The notes below the pieces were generated by a model. It saw only the letters and a list, made by a program, of their open reading frames with translations, was not told where the DNA came from and did no database searches. The translations under genes and the position numbers were made by a program. DNA of 64,000 nucleotides from an uncultured Desulfobacter sp. (GTDB lineage: Bacteria; Desulfobacterota; Desulfobacteria; Desulfobacterales; Desulfobacteraceae): positions 4,268,501-4,332,500 of the forward strand of contig NZ_OY762614.1 of the NCBI RefSeq assembly GCF_963666145.1, given 5' to 3'. Below, in pieces: positions 43,764 through 51,746 of the stretch (positions are counted from its first letter, which is position 1; every line of letters starts with the position of its first letter).

Positions 43764-44246
43764 ATGTCAAATAAAAACGAGCGTTATCAACGAAACTATC
43801 CCATTTCCTGGGAGCAGCTGCACCGGGACGCCAAGGCTCTGTCCTGGCGTCTGCATGATCTGAACCTCACATGGAAGGGGATTGTGGCGATTACCCGGGG
43901 CGGACTTGTACCGGCGGCCATCATTGCCCGGGAACTGGATATTCATCTCATCGACACCGTCTGCATCACCAGTTATGACTGGCAGAACCAGGGCGACTCC
44001 ACCATCTTGAAATCCATCGAAGGTGACGGGGAGGGTTTTTTGATCATTGATGACCTTGTGGATACGGGCGGGACAGCCAAACTTGTCAGACAGATGCTGC
44101 CCAAGGCCTATTTTGCAACCGTTTATGCCAAGCCCGCCGGAAGACCCATGGTGGATGCCCATGTTACGGAAGTCAGCCAGGATACCTGGATTCTGTTTCC
44201 CTGGGATGCCGAGTCCCGGTTTGTTACTCCCATTGCCGGGCGGTGA
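43764..44246 (+). CDS. gpt: xanthine-guanine phosphoribosyltransferase
   Basis: 160 residues, as for E. coli Gpt. Converts xanthine and guanine with PRPP to XMP and GMP. N-terminal YPISWEQLHRDAKALSWRL, WKGIVAITRGGLVPAAIIARELDI, and the PRPP-binding FLIIDDLVDTGGTAKLVRQM are the diagnostic features; YAKPAGRPMVD and WILFPWD close the fold. AGGAGG lies eight bases upstream of the ATG. Purine salvage links it loosely with the adenosine pathway at 4.4 kb. Confidence 0.95.
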   Translation: MSNKNERYQRNYPISWEQLHRDAKALSWRLHDLNLTWKGIVAITRGGLVPAAIIARELDIHLIDTVCITSYDWQNQGDSTILKSIEGDGEGFLIIDDLVDTGGTAKLVRQMLPKAYFATVYAKPAGRPMVDAHVTEVSQDTWILFPWDAESRFVTPIAGR

Positions 44247-44265
44247 AATTGGAGGGCTTTTCGTT

Positions 44266-44325
44266 TTTTGCGGGCTTTGCCCGCGGTTTTGATTTAACCA
44301 CAGAGAACACAGAGAGCACAGAGTT
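44266..44325 (-). repeat. CACAGAG repeat, copy A (partial, minus orientation)
   Basis: GCGGGC-TTT-GCCCGC hairpin followed by TTAACCACAGAGAACACAGAGAGCACAGAG, the reverse complement of the left half of the family described at 50740. It ends three bases before the ATG of the DUF1858-like gene and its hairpin may terminate gpt. Confidence 0.7.
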
Positions 44326-44327
44326 TT

Positions 44328-44552
44328 ATGGAAAAAAAATCTTCGGGCCGTAATATTGAGCCCGGCATGACCGTGCTGGATATTGTTTCGACATACAGTG
44401 CCACCCAGGAGGTGTTCAAACGCTGGGATGCCAGGGCAGGGGAGTGTATCTGCTGCAACGCGCTTTTTGACCCCCTTGAAACCGTTGCCGAGAAATACAA
44501 TCTGGACCTGTCCGCCCTGATACAGGATTTAAAACAGGCAGCCTCTGTGTAG
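44328..44552 (+). CDS. DUF1858-like small protein
   Basis: 74 residues. MTVLDIVSTYSATQEVFKRWDARAGECICCNALFDPLETVAEKYNLDLSALIQDL matches the DUF1858 pattern: a helix starting at a TxLDIV-type motif, a Cys pair (CICC) and an ETVAEKYNLD helix. Such proteins occur near hybrid-cluster and redox proteins in anaerobes. The leader is made of repeat copy A and no Shine-Dalgarno is visible before the ATG, so expression may be poor. It is bracketed by repeat copies A and B. Confidence 0.7.
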   Translation: MEKKSSGRNIEPGMTVLDIVSTYSATQEVFKRWDARAGECICCNALFDPLETVAEKYNLDLSALIQDLKQAASV

Positions 44553-44660
44553 TTTGGCGTGGGCCAAACCTCTGTGCGTTCTGTGGTTTTTTAAATACGA
44601 AATCCCGAAGGGATTTAATCTTTTTTTTAACCACAGAGAGCACAGAGAGCACAGAGGTTT
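44553..44660 (-). repeat. CACAGAG repeat, copy B (minus orientation)
   Basis: Hairpin TTTGGC-GTGG-GCCAAA, then CCTCTGTGCGTTCTGTGGT, an inner hairpin AAATCCC-GAA-GGGATTT, and ACCACAGAGAGCACAGAGAGCACAGAGG. Compared with other copies the inner arms differ but remain complementary. It starts at the stop codon of the DUF1858-like gene. Confidence 0.7.
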
Positions 44661-44672
44661 AGTGCGGGACGG

Positions 44673-44804
44673 TTAAGACCCCAGGGACGTAAAAAAATCT
44701 TTGAGACGCCCTAAGTATACGTCAAATCCCTTGATAAAAATATCGTTGTGATCGGCACCACATTTCTCCATTGGATTCTCCTTGTCCCTTTCGTTTGACG
44801 ACAT
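44673..44804 (-). CDS. small protein of unknown function behind asparaginase-like gene
   Basis: 43 residues: MSSNERDKENPMEKCGADHN, DIFIKGFDVYLGRLKDFFTSLGS. ATG 44804 lies five bases past the stop of the asparaginase-domain gene, in the same direction. An internal ATG at 44771 has a better ribosome site (AAGGAG, six bases) and would give 32 residues. An amphipathic C-terminal helix is visible. No family recognised; accepted for its spacing and ribosome site, but short. Confidence 0.4.
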   Translation of the reverse strand: MSSNERDKENPMEKCGADHNDIFIKGFDVYLGRLKDFFTSLGS

Positions 44805-44809
44805 CGTGT

Positions 44810-45304
44810 TCACCGCTCTTCAAATCTGCCAAGTTTACGGTTTTTTACGACCTTTTCCCCCATGAATATTTTTCCGTTCATGGCGATGTAGACGCCGGGA
44901 CAGGCCTGTTGAACAGCACCTAACGCGCAGCCGATATTAAAAATTGCGTCCGTGGCACTGAACATGGCAGGAAGAAGGGCACCTGTGAGCACAACGGTCT
45001 TATTCTTTGCGCCGCCATGGGCAATGATGTGCCGGGCAGTTTCGGGCATGGTATCCGTTCCATGGGTGATGATAATCATCCGGCAAGGGTCTGCCGCAAC
45101 CGCGTCTGCGATAAGCTGCCTGTCCTCATCCGTTAGATCAAGGCTGTCTTTACGCATCAGGGACGTAATCATGTAAGGCACTTGCAGGTTGAACTGGTTC
45201 AGCACCTCAATGGCGTTGGGAGGCCCCACCTCATATTCACTTTTTGCATCAAAATAGATTTTATCAATGGTGCCGCCGGTGGCAATAATTGAAATCGTAT
45301 CCAT
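44810..45304 (-). CDS. single-domain asparaginase-like protein
   Basis: 164 residues, only the N-terminal catalytic domain of type I/II L-asparaginase (normally about 330). Motif 1 IATGGTIDKIYFD carries the nucleophilic Thr, motif 2 IIITHGTDTMPETARHI carries the second Thr-Asp pair, then KTVVLTGALLPAMFSATDA. The lysine of the second triad (in LTGA-type strands) is not obvious. Stand-alone proteins of this size exist, so this need not be a truncation. Could hydrolyse asparagine or be regulatory. 45305-45690 upstream holds nothing I recognise except an 8-bp inverted repeat CTTGACGT...ACGTCAAG (45585-45620). Confidence 0.8.
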   Translation of the reverse strand: MDTISIIATGGTIDKIYFDAKSEYEVGPPNAIEVLNQFNLQVPYMITSLMRKDSLDLTDEDRQLIADAVAADPCRMIIITHGTDTMPETARHIIAHGGAKNKTVVLTGALLPAMFSATDAIFNIGCALGAVQQACPGVYIAMNGKIFMGEKVVKNRKLGRFEER

Positions 45305-45690
45305 GCCGGTTCCTTTTAAAGCCGGTTATGAAAAATTTTTTTCAGGATAAACGCACAACGAAGGTTGTAAGTTTTATGCAGTTTAAACAGATTCGCTTGT
45401 AAAAATCAACAATGTGAGTAAATTTTTTCAGTTTTTTTAAAAGAATTATATCAAATACTTTTGGATGCAGCTTGGCATTTTTTACTGTTTTTGTGTTATC
45501 TCTTTCCGGGAAATGACGAAAAATCGGTTGATTTTTCCCGGCCCATGCCCTAAAGTTAGTTCTCGTAAAGAATATTCTTCTATTCTTGACGTCCATAGCG
45601 GTCGAAAGCCATACGTCAAGTATCCAAAACCCTGAAAATTTGTGGCAGTTGAAAAAAACGGCCAATCCATCAAAAAAAAAGGTGAATTCC

Positions 45691-46524
45691 ATGAAAATTA
45701 GAAAAATCGTAGGCATTGTCTGTCTTTGGGGCTTGTTACTGTCTGTAGTAACCCCCGCCGGTGCATCAACCGTATTGCTGGAGAATGTGCCGGCATATGA
45801 ATGGTACCATGGATGCGGCCCGACGGCAGCCGCGTCAATCCTGGGCTATTGGGATTTAAATGGGTATGATTCGTTATTTGATGTCTCCGGATGGGAGGAG
45901 ATAAAACTGACCGAAAATGTTCAGGACGAAATATCCAGTCCCGCGCATAATCTAAAATACGATTCCACCCCTGATAACTCAACCCTGCCCGACCCGGATG
46001 ACACCAGCATCGCCGATTTTTTTCATACCTCGGAAGACTTCTTGGACTTGGCGTATGGTTCCAGTCGTCTTAGTTATTCGGGCCAAGCCTTTACCGGATA
46101 CGCCGCATACCGGGGATATGATGACTGGTATGCCTCGTATGTATCCTTTAATTCATCGGCATTTACCTGGGAAGATCTTGTTGAAGAGATTAACAACGGA
46201 CGCCCCATGATGTTCTTGGTGGACAGCGACGGAGAAAACGGGGTGGATCATTTTATTCCTGTGTTCGGATATAATGAAGAGGACCTGACCTTTGCATTTT
46301 ATGATGTCTGGGACGAAGAGGAAACCGCCATCAGTTGGGCATCCTTTCTCGGTGTAGAAGACGGCACGGACTGGGGCATTGGCTGGGCTGTATCCATCGT
46401 TCCGGGCACCGCGGATGCCGCGGTCCCTCTGTCCACCAGCGGCCTTTACATGATGTTCGGTCTTGTTTTCGTTCTGGCTCAATTGAGAAAGATAAATTTA
46501 AAACCCAATAGATTAAAAATATGA
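45691..46524 (+). CDS. secreted C39-like peptidase-fold protein with C-terminal sorting signal
   Basis: 277 residues. Signal peptide MKIRKIVGIVCLWGLLLSVVTPAGAS; then VPAYEWYHGCGPTAAASILGYWD, the papain-like C39 active-site Cys region; GVDHFIPVFGYNE with the His and FAFYDVW with the Asp follow in order. The acidic linker ends in AAVPLSTSGLYMMFGLVFVLAQLRK, i.e. a VPL motif, hydrophobic helix and basic tail like the PEP/VPLPA-CTERM signals processed by exosortases. Probably anchored or exported with the neighbouring exopolysaccharide system. AAAGGTG seven bases before the ATG. Confidence 0.75.
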   Translation: MKIRKIVGIVCLWGLLLSVVTPAGASTVLLENVPAYEWYHGCGPTAAASILGYWDLNGYDSLFDVSGWEEIKLTENVQDEISSPAHNLKYDSTPDNSTLPDPDDTSIADFFHTSEDFLDLAYGSSRLSYSGQAFTGYAAYRGYDDWYASYVSFNSSAFTWEDLVEEINNGRPMMFLVDSDGENGVDHFIPVFGYNEEDLTFAFYDVWDEEETAISWASFLGVEDGTDWGIGWAVSIVPGTADAAVPLSTSGLYMMFGLVFVLAQLRKINLKPNRLKI

Positions 46525-46682
46525 ATATAATATGAAGTTGTTTTTTATTTGCAGGCCGTGAGAAAGCGTCCATCTCTGGTGAAATACGCTAAAACTCTCG
46601 GTCTTAAAACGCAGATTAGTTGGGAAGCACATCAAATTTAAACAAAAAACTAAACAAAAACGGCTTTACAAAAATGACGAAT

Positions 46683-46698
46683 TGGCATATCTGTTGCC
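46683..46698 (+). promoter_or_regulatory. possible sigma-54 promoter upstream of the polysaccharide locus
   Basis: TGGCATATCTGTTGCC: GG (46684-46685) and GC (46696-46697) are ten bases apart and the sequence fits TGGCAY-N5-TTGC except the last base. It faces gmd, 480 bases away. In PEP-CTERM/exopolysaccharide systems of other bacteria such genes are sigma-54 controlled. Confidence 0.4.
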
Positions 46699-46706
46699 TG
46701 AACATT

Positions 46707-46745
46707 AGCCTGCATGGTAAAACCTGCGGGCTTTGTAATTTTTTA
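46707..46745 (+). terminator. intrinsic terminator-like hairpin
   Basis: AGCCTGCA pairs with TGCGGGCT (one G-T wobble) around an inner GGT-AAA-ACC, followed by CTTTGTAATTTTTT. It may end the C39-like gene 183 bases upstream; it also starts at the presumed start point of the sigma-54 site, where it could not terminate that transcript efficiently. Confidence 0.55.
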
Positions 46746-47003
46746 AGCGAATCTGTTTTGGGGGCATGACATACATGTAACCGAAGGGGCGGAGCTATAT
46801 CCAGTCCTTGATTTAAACCATATTTCTATAGTTGGACGAAACTCTGATAGAAAAACACTGAACAACGAAGATATTCAAACCCTACCTGCACTTCCTGACA
46901 CCTGACCCGTAAAAATTTGTAATATATCTGTACTGCCCGACACTGCCCCCCCAACCCCCAACCCCCATAATTGTAAAGCCATGCCGAACCAGGCGCTGTG
47001 ACG

Positions 47004-47079
47004 TTTGGCGAAAGCCAACCCTCTGCGCGCTCTGTGGGTGTGAAAACAGGATATCCCCGACGGGATTTAACTGTTTTTC
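47004..47079 (-). repeat. CACAGAG repeat, copy C (degenerate)
   Basis: TTTGGCGAAAGCCAA hairpin, CCTCTGCGCGCTCTGTGGG and a remnant of the inner hairpin (ATCCCCGACGGGAT). Minus orientation, right half only. Confidence 0.55.
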
Positions 47080-47179
47080 CCCGGAAATGCTTGGCTTGGT
47101 CCGCTCTTTTTGATACCCATAGAGAGCATATTGACCCCCAACTTCCTAGTTGACCATCTAAATAAAGTTAAGATTTATA

Positions 47180-48265
47180 ATGAAAAAAGCACTCATCACC
47201 GGTATCACCGGCCAGGACGGCGCCTACCTTGCGCAGTTCCTCATTGGCAAAGGTTATGAAGTCCATGGCATAAAGCGCCGTGCTTCTTTGTTTAACACCG
47301 ATCGTATCGATCACCTTTACGAAGATCCCCACGCGGACAACCGTAAACTGATCCTGCATTACGGCGATCTCACCGACGCGTCCAATCTCATCCGCATTCT
47401 CCAGCAGGTCCAGCCGGACGAAGTATACAACCTGGCCGCCCAAAGTCATGTCCAGGTCTCATTTGAATCTCCCGAATACACCGCCGACGCCGATGCCCTG
47501 GGAACCATGCGCCTGCTTGAAGGCATTCGTCTTCTGGGACTGGAAAATAAAACCCGGTTTTACCAGGCCTCTACGTCGGAACTGTTCGGCAAAGTCCAGG
47601 AAGTGCCCCAGACGGAAAAAACACCGTTTTATCCCAGATCACCCTACGCCTGCGCAAAGCTTTACGCCTACTGGATCACGGTGAACTACAGGGAAGCCTA
47701 CAACATATACGCCTGCAACGGCATCCTCTTTAACCATGAATCCCCCATCCGCGGGGAGACCTTTGTGACCCGTAAAATTACCCGGGCCCTGTGCCGAATC
47801 CATTTGGGCATGCAGGATTGCCTTTACCTGGGCAACATGAACGCCCTCAGGGACTGGGGCCATGCCAAAGACTACGTTGAAATGCAATGGTTGATGCTCC
47901 AGCAGGACAGCCCTGACGATTATGTCATTGCCACAGGAGAGCAGCACTCGGTCAGGGAGTTTGTGGAACTGTCAGCCCGGGAACTGGGCATGGCCATTGA
48001 GTGGCAGGGGGACGGTGTTGATGAAAAGGGCATCAACCCGGCCAACGGAAAAACCATCGTGGCCGTAGATCCCAGGTACTTTCGACCCACTGAAGTGGAA
48101 ACCCTTCTAGGTGACCCCGCCAAAGCCAAACAGAACCTGGGCTGGGAACCGAAAATCAGCTTCAATGAACTGGTCCGGGAAATGACCCAGATGGACCTTG
48201 AGGACGCCAAAAAAGATGAACTTTGCCGGAGAGCAGGGTTCCAGGTGCATAATTACAATGAATAA
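47180..48265 (+). CDS. gmd: GDP-mannose 4,6-dehydratase
   Basis: Turns GDP-D-mannose into GDP-4-keto-6-deoxy-mannose, first step to GDP-L-fucose. 361 residues. NAD(P)-binding ALITGITGQDGAYLAQFLI, VYNLAAQSHVQVSFESP, YQASTSELFGKVQE and the YxxxK pair in SPYACAKLYAYWI with the catalytic Ser/Thr are all present; ILFNHESPIRGETFVTRKI follows. Overlaps fcl by eight bases. Opens the sugar-nucleotide part of the polysaccharide locus. Confidence 0.97.
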   Translation: MKKALITGITGQDGAYLAQFLIGKGYEVHGIKRRASLFNTDRIDHLYEDPHADNRKLILHYGDLTDASNLIRILQQVQPDEVYNLAAQSHVQVSFESPEYTADADALGTMRLLEGIRLLGLENKTRFYQASTSELFGKVQEVPQTEKTPFYPRSPYACAKLYAYWITVNYREAYNIYACNGILFNHESPIRGETFVTRKITRALCRIHLGMQDCLYLGNMNALRDWGHAKDYVEMQWLMLQQDSPDDYVIATGEQHSVREFVELSARELGMAIEWQGDGVDEKGINPANGKTIVAVDPRYFRPTEVETLLGDPAKAKQNLGWEPKISFNELVREMTQMDLEDAKKDELCRRAGFQVHNYNE

Positions 48266-49259
48266 ATCAGATAAAATACTTGTTGCAGGCGCTTCGGGCA
48301 TGGTGGGGTCGGCCATCGTGCGGAATCTTGTTGCAAAAGGATTTACAAACCTTGTCGGCACATATCACGCTTCAATCCTTGAAGAGCAAAAAGATATGCC
48401 GATCCGACACCTGAAAACCGATTTGACGGACCAGGCGGCTGTGAATGAACTGTTTGACACACAGAAACCCGCCCATGTGATCCTGGCGGCCGCCAGGGTC
48501 GGCGGCATCCATGCCAACAACACCTACCCGGCTCAGTTCATTCATGACAATCTGGCCATCCAGACCCATGTGATTCATTCGGCCTATGTCCACAAAGTTA
48601 AAAGACTGCTCTTTCTGGGCTCCTCATGCATTTACCCTAAAAACGTGCCCCAGCCCATGAGAGAGGAACAGTTGCTCACAGGAACGCTGGAACCCACCAA
48701 TGAGCCCTATGCCATTGCTAAAATCGCGGGTATCAAGATGTGTGAGTCATACAACCGTCAGTACGGCACCCGGTTTATGGCGGTCATGCCCACCAACCTG
48801 TACGGCCCAAACGACAATTTTGACCTTGAAACCTCCCATGTGCTGCCGGCCCTGATCCGCAAGTTCCACGAAGCCAAACTGGTCGGTGCGCCGGCCGTAA
48901 CCGTCTGGGGAACAGGCGCACCCATGCGCGAGTTTCTGCATGTGGACGACATGGCCGATGCCTCTGTTGCCGTCATGTCTTTACCCGACAGTATCGTTGA
49001 CCGGCAGCTCGTCAATTATCCAGCTCCCTGTTTTGTCAATGTGGGATCCGGAATTGACTGCACCATCAAAGAACTTGCCCAGACCATAAAACAAGAGGTG
49101 GGATTCCAAGGCGACCTGGTGTTTGATTCATCCAAACCCGACGGCACCCCCAAAAAACTTCTGGATGTCTCACGCCTGAAAGCGCTCGGCTGGTCAGCAT
49201 CCATCCCCCTTGCCACTGGCATCCGGTCAACCTATGATTGGTTTATGAATCAAAAATAG
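48258..49259 (+). CDS. fcl: GDP-L-fucose synthase
   Basis: 333 residues. Epimerase-reductase making GDP-L-fucose from the gmd product. KILVAGASGMVGSAIVRNL (NADP loop), VILAAARVGGIHANNTYPAQFI and the YxxxK of NEPYAIAKIAGIKMCESYN are diagnostic. Start ATG 48258 inside the end of gmd, after AGGTG. The stop TAG coincides with the first bases of an Rpn-gene remnant that begins immediately there. Confidence 0.95.
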   Translation: MNKSDKILVAGASGMVGSAIVRNLVAKGFTNLVGTYHASILEEQKDMPIRHLKTDLTDQAAVNELFDTQKPAHVILAAARVGGIHANNTYPAQFIHDNLAIQTHVIHSAYVHKVKRLLFLGSSCIYPKNVPQPMREEQLLTGTLEPTNEPYAIAKIAGIKMCESYNRQYGTRFMAVMPTNLYGPNDNFDLETSHVLPALIRKFHEAKLVGAPAVTVWGTGAPMREFLHVDDMADASVAVMSLPDSIVDRQLVNYPAPCFVNVGSGIDCTIKELAQTIKQEVGFQGDLVFDSSKPDGTPKKLLDVSRLKALGWSASIPLATGIRSTYDWFMNQK

Positions 49260-49331
49260 CCAACAATGAAAAGGTCGGCATCCCCTTGCACTTTCTGGAA
49301 AAGATACTCACCACGCCGTACCGAATATAAA
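49258..49331 (+). pseudogene. 3'-terminal remnant of an Rpn-family gene
   Basis: AGCCAACAATGAAAAGGTCG and the following 50 bases repeat the last codons of the Rpn-type gene at 51470 (protein ANNEKV-IPLH-LE), then run into repeat copy D with the same CGTA-CGAATA junction. It begins exactly at the fcl stop codon, marking where an Rpn-repeat unit joined this locus. Confidence 0.65.
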
Positions 49332-49516
49332 TTCAGTGCGCAGCACTGAACCTCTGTGCGTTCTGTGCCCTCTGTGGTTAAATTAAAGAGAGTGGGCAAA
49401 GCCCACGATTTATAAACCAAAACATATATGAAAAACGCACAATCCCTAAAGGCTTTCTTGTTTTAAAACCACAGAGAGCACAGAGGTTTGACTCCCCGCC
49501 AAACTACACAGAGACA
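49332..49516 (+). repeat. CACAGAG repeat, copy D (full)
   Basis: Order as in copy E: TTCAGTGC-GCA-GCACTGAA hairpin, CCTCTGTG arm, AGTGGGCAAAGCCCAC hairpin, ATATATGAAAAACGCACAATCCC spacer with inner hairpin, and CCACAGAGAGCACAGAGG arm ending CTACACAGAG. About 185 bases. Lies between fcl and wecB. Confidence 0.8.
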
Positions 49517-49642
49517 GCCAAAAGCAATGAACACGGCAGAAGTAAGAAAAGATAATCTGCTTTTGTTGTGCCCTGGTGCGCCGGAACAACCCCGGCTGTT
49601 TTAGTAACCTGTAAAGATGCCAAATTCGAACGGATAAAATTT

Positions 49643-50728
49643 ATGAAAAAAATCATGCTCATCGCCGGAGCCCGGCCCAATTTCATGAAAATAGCCCCCA
49701 TGGCCCGGGCCTTTGACCGCTGCCCCGACAAGATAGAATACAAAATCGTTCATACCGGACAGCACTATGACACCAACATGAGCGATGTTTTTTTCCAGGA
49801 ACTGGGCATCCGGACCCCCGACTACCATTTAGGGGCCGGCGGCGGTTCCCACGCCGCCCAGACCGCAAAAATCATGACAGGGTTTGAAGATATCTGTATG
49901 AAGGACCGGCCCGACCTTGTGGTGGTGGTGGGCGATGTCAACTCTACCCTGGCCTGTTCCATTGTTGCCAAAAAACTGTGCATCGAAGTCGCCCACGTGG
50001 AAGCGGGGCTGCGCTCCTTTGACCTGGCCATGCCCGAAGAGATCAACCGTATGGTCACCGATGCCATTTCAGACCTCTTCTTTGTCACCGAAGAGCAGGG
50101 CATGGAAAATCTGCTGAAAGAAGGAAAACCCCTGGACAGAATTCACTTTGTCGGCCATGTCATGATCGACAACCTTTACTTTCAGCTGGAAAGGCTCAAT
50201 GCCATGGACACCGCCGGGTTCCCAACTGCAGCCTTTAAACAGGCCCACAAAGAATACGGCGTGGTCACATTGCATCGTCCCTCAAACGTCGATACCCAGG
50301 AAACACTTGAAGCGATTTTCAACACGCTGAACAAAATTTCAGAACGGCTCCCCCTGATTTTTCCCATCCACCCCAGAACCCGGAAAAACATGGAAACATT
50401 CGGCATCACACCGGGCAGCCAAATTAAACTGACGGCCCCCCTCTCTTACATGGAGTTTTTAAACCTCTGGAAGGACAGCCGGATGGCCTTGACCGATTCC
50501 GGCGGCCTCCAGGAAGAAACCACAGCCCTGGGCATCCCCTGCCTGACCATCCGGGAAAACACCGAACGCCCCATCACCGTCACCCAGGGCACCAACGAAC
50601 TGATGGGCACCTCCCCAGAAAAAATCCTGGCCGCCTTTGACCGGATCATGAACAACGACTGGAAAACAGGCCAAAAACCCAAATTCTGGGACGGTCAAGC
50701 CGCAGAACGAATTACAGCATTGCTCTAA
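49643..50728 (+). CDS. wecB: UDP-N-acetylglucosamine 2-epimerase (non-hydrolysing)
   Basis: Interconverts UDP-GlcNAc and UDP-ManNAc. 361 residues. KIMLIAGARPNFMKIAPM, YKIVHTGQHYDTNMSDVFF, VVVVGDVNSTLACSIVAKKL, HVEAGLRSFDLAMPEEINR and LTDSGGLQEETTALGIPCLTIRENTERPIT are the conserved blocks with catalytic Asp, Glu and His. Start at ATG 49643. It is set off from fcl and from the next sugar gene by repeats, so it probably has its own promoter, although none stands out. Confidence 0.96.
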   Translation: MKKIMLIAGARPNFMKIAPMARAFDRCPDKIEYKIVHTGQHYDTNMSDVFFQELGIRTPDYHLGAGGGSHAAQTAKIMTGFEDICMKDRPDLVVVVGDVNSTLACSIVAKKLCIEVAHVEAGLRSFDLAMPEEINRMVTDAISDLFFVTEEQGMENLLKEGKPLDRIHFVGHVMIDNLYFQLERLNAMDTAGFPTAAFKQAHKEYGVVTLHRPSNVDTQETLEAIFNTLNKISERLPLIFPIHPRTRKNMETFGITPGSQIKLTAPLSYMEFLNLWKDSRMALTDSGGLQEETTALGIPCLTIRENTERPITVTQGTNELMGTSPEKILAAFDRIMNNDWKTGQKPKFWDGQAAERITALL

Positions 50729-50739
50729 ACACATACAAT

Positions 50740-50926
50740 TTCAGTGCGCAGCACTGAAACTCTGTGCGCTCTGTGTCCTCTGTGGTGAAATAAAAAAAGT
50801 GGGCGAAGCCCACGATTTATAGACCAAAAAATATATGAAAAACGCACAATACCCTTCGGTATTCCTTGTTTTAAAACCACAGAGAGCACAGAGGTTTGGC
50901 TCCCGCCAACCTACACAGAGGCGGCC
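50740..50926 (+). repeat. CACAGAG repeat, copy E (full, reference copy)
   Basis: About 187 bases built from nested inverted arms: TTCAGTGC-GCA-GCACTGAA (50740-50758); CTCTGTGCGCTCTGTGTCCTCTGTGGT as left outer arm; hairpin GTGGGCGAAGCCCAC; spacer ATATATGAAAAACGCACAA; inner hairpin ATACCC-TTC-GGTAT; right outer arm ACCACAGAGAGCACAGAGG; and TTTGGC...GCCAA hairpin, ending CTACACAGAG. The inner hairpin varies between copies with pairing kept. Directly followed by Rpn-type sequence. Confidence 0.85.
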
Positions 50927-50936
50927 AAAATCATAA

Positions 50937-51470
50937 ATGCCATTGAACGCCAGGGATTATTACAATTTGGATAATCCGGTGGTAAAGATCCTTTTGCCCA
51001 AGATGAACTATGCAAAAGAGGAGCGAATTGAGGTTATCCACCAGGCATACAAAGGGCTGTTTCAACTGGCCACCAGAGGCCTTTTTGATAAATATGTGGA
51101 TTTTATTGATGTGTATTCGGAAATAAGCGATCAAGAGCAGCAACAGCTTTATGAAACCATCATTCAGAACAAGGAGACGGCAATGTTATCACAATACATA
51201 AGAGAAAAAGGGCGCCAGGAGGGCCGGAAAGAAGGACGTCAGGAAGGACGTCAGGAAGGGCGTCAGGAAGGACGCCAGGAAGGCCGGAAAGAAGGACGTT
51301 TGGAAGGCATCTATAAGTCCTATTTTAAAGTCATCCAAAGCATGAAAAAAAACAACATGTCGGAAGAGGATATTGCCAAACTGATCAACCTTGAACTTGG
51401 CATAGTCCACAAGATAGCCAACAATGAAAAGGTCGACATTCCCTTACACCTTCTGGAAGAGAACAGTTAA
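50937..51470 (+). CDS. C-terminal portion of an Rpn-family protein (RpnS-like cassette)
   Basis: 177 codons without the PD-(D/E)XK nuclease core. Residues 1-75 (NPVVKILLPKMNYAKEER, IEVIHQAYKGLFQLATRGLF) match the middle of Rpn/transposase_31 proteins; then seven RQEG/RKEG units and a C-terminal MSEEDIAKLINLELG-IVHKIANNEKVDIPLHLLEENS. Translation probably starts inside, at ATG 51183, which has AAGGAG six bases upstream (95 residues), as in E. coli Rpn loci where an internal start makes an antitoxin. Bounded by repeat copies E and F. No upstream ribosome site for 50937. Confidence 0.65.
   Translation: MPLNARDYYNLDNPVVKILLPKMNYAKEERIEVIHQAYKGLFQLATRGLFDKYVDFIDVYSEISDQEQQQLYETIIQNKETAMLSQYIREKGRQEGRKEGRQEGRQEGRQEGRQEGRKEGRLEGIYKSYFKVIQSMKKNNMSEEDIAKLINLELGIVHKIANNEKVDIPLHLLEENS
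51215..51305 (+). repeat. 12-bp tandem repeat coding (R-Q/K-E-G)n
   Basis: Seven imperfect copies of a 12-base unit like GGACGTCAGGAA inside the RpnS-like frame, encoding RQEG or RKEG. Highly charged helix or linker; prone to copy-number change by slippage without shifting frame. Confidence 0.8.
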
Positions 51471-51504
51471 TAGCGTCTCATCCGGATGCCGTATCAAATA
51501 CAAT

Positions 51505-51589
51505 TTCAGTGCGCAGCACTGAAACTCTGTGCTCTCTGTGTCCTCTGTGGTGAAATAAAAAAGTGGGCGAAGCCCACGATTTATAGACC
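51505..51589 (+). repeat. CACAGAG repeat, copy F (left half)
   Basis: TTCAGTGCGCAGCACTGAA hairpin, CTCTGTGCTCTCTGTGTCCTCTGTGGT, and GTGGGCGAAGCCCAC hairpin, breaking off after ATTTATAGACC. It follows the stop of the RpnS-like cassette by 35 bases. Confidence 0.75.
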
Positions 51590-51746
51590 GCTAAAGAGAA
51601 GGCGTCATGGTAAAAGATGAAGTCAGACAATGCGTAGGCTTTATAGCAAAACCACTCAACAGTGGAACAAAAACTGCTGATTGAATTGAACATCTGTTTT
51701 GACTATAATACAGGGAAACAGTCTGAATTTACCTGGGAAAAAGACC

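Larger units (their letters stand above)
46525..47179. other. long gap ahead of the polysaccharide locus
   Basis: 655 bases without a convincing gene. Contains a sigma-54-like site at 46683, a hairpin at 46707-46732 with a T-run, a C-rich stretch near 46947-46970 (two runs of C separated by AA) and a degenerate CACAGAG repeat (47004). The rest shows nothing. Confidence 0.6.

Noticed and set aside
45342..45716. 124-codon minus-strand frame upstream of the C39-like gene
   Set aside because: Phe- and Lys-rich low-complexity reading, no ribosome site, overlaps the start of the real secreted gene.
46947..46972. C-rich stretch as a quadruplex-forming element
   Set aside because: Runs of C are present but not in four evenly spaced blocks; no further support.
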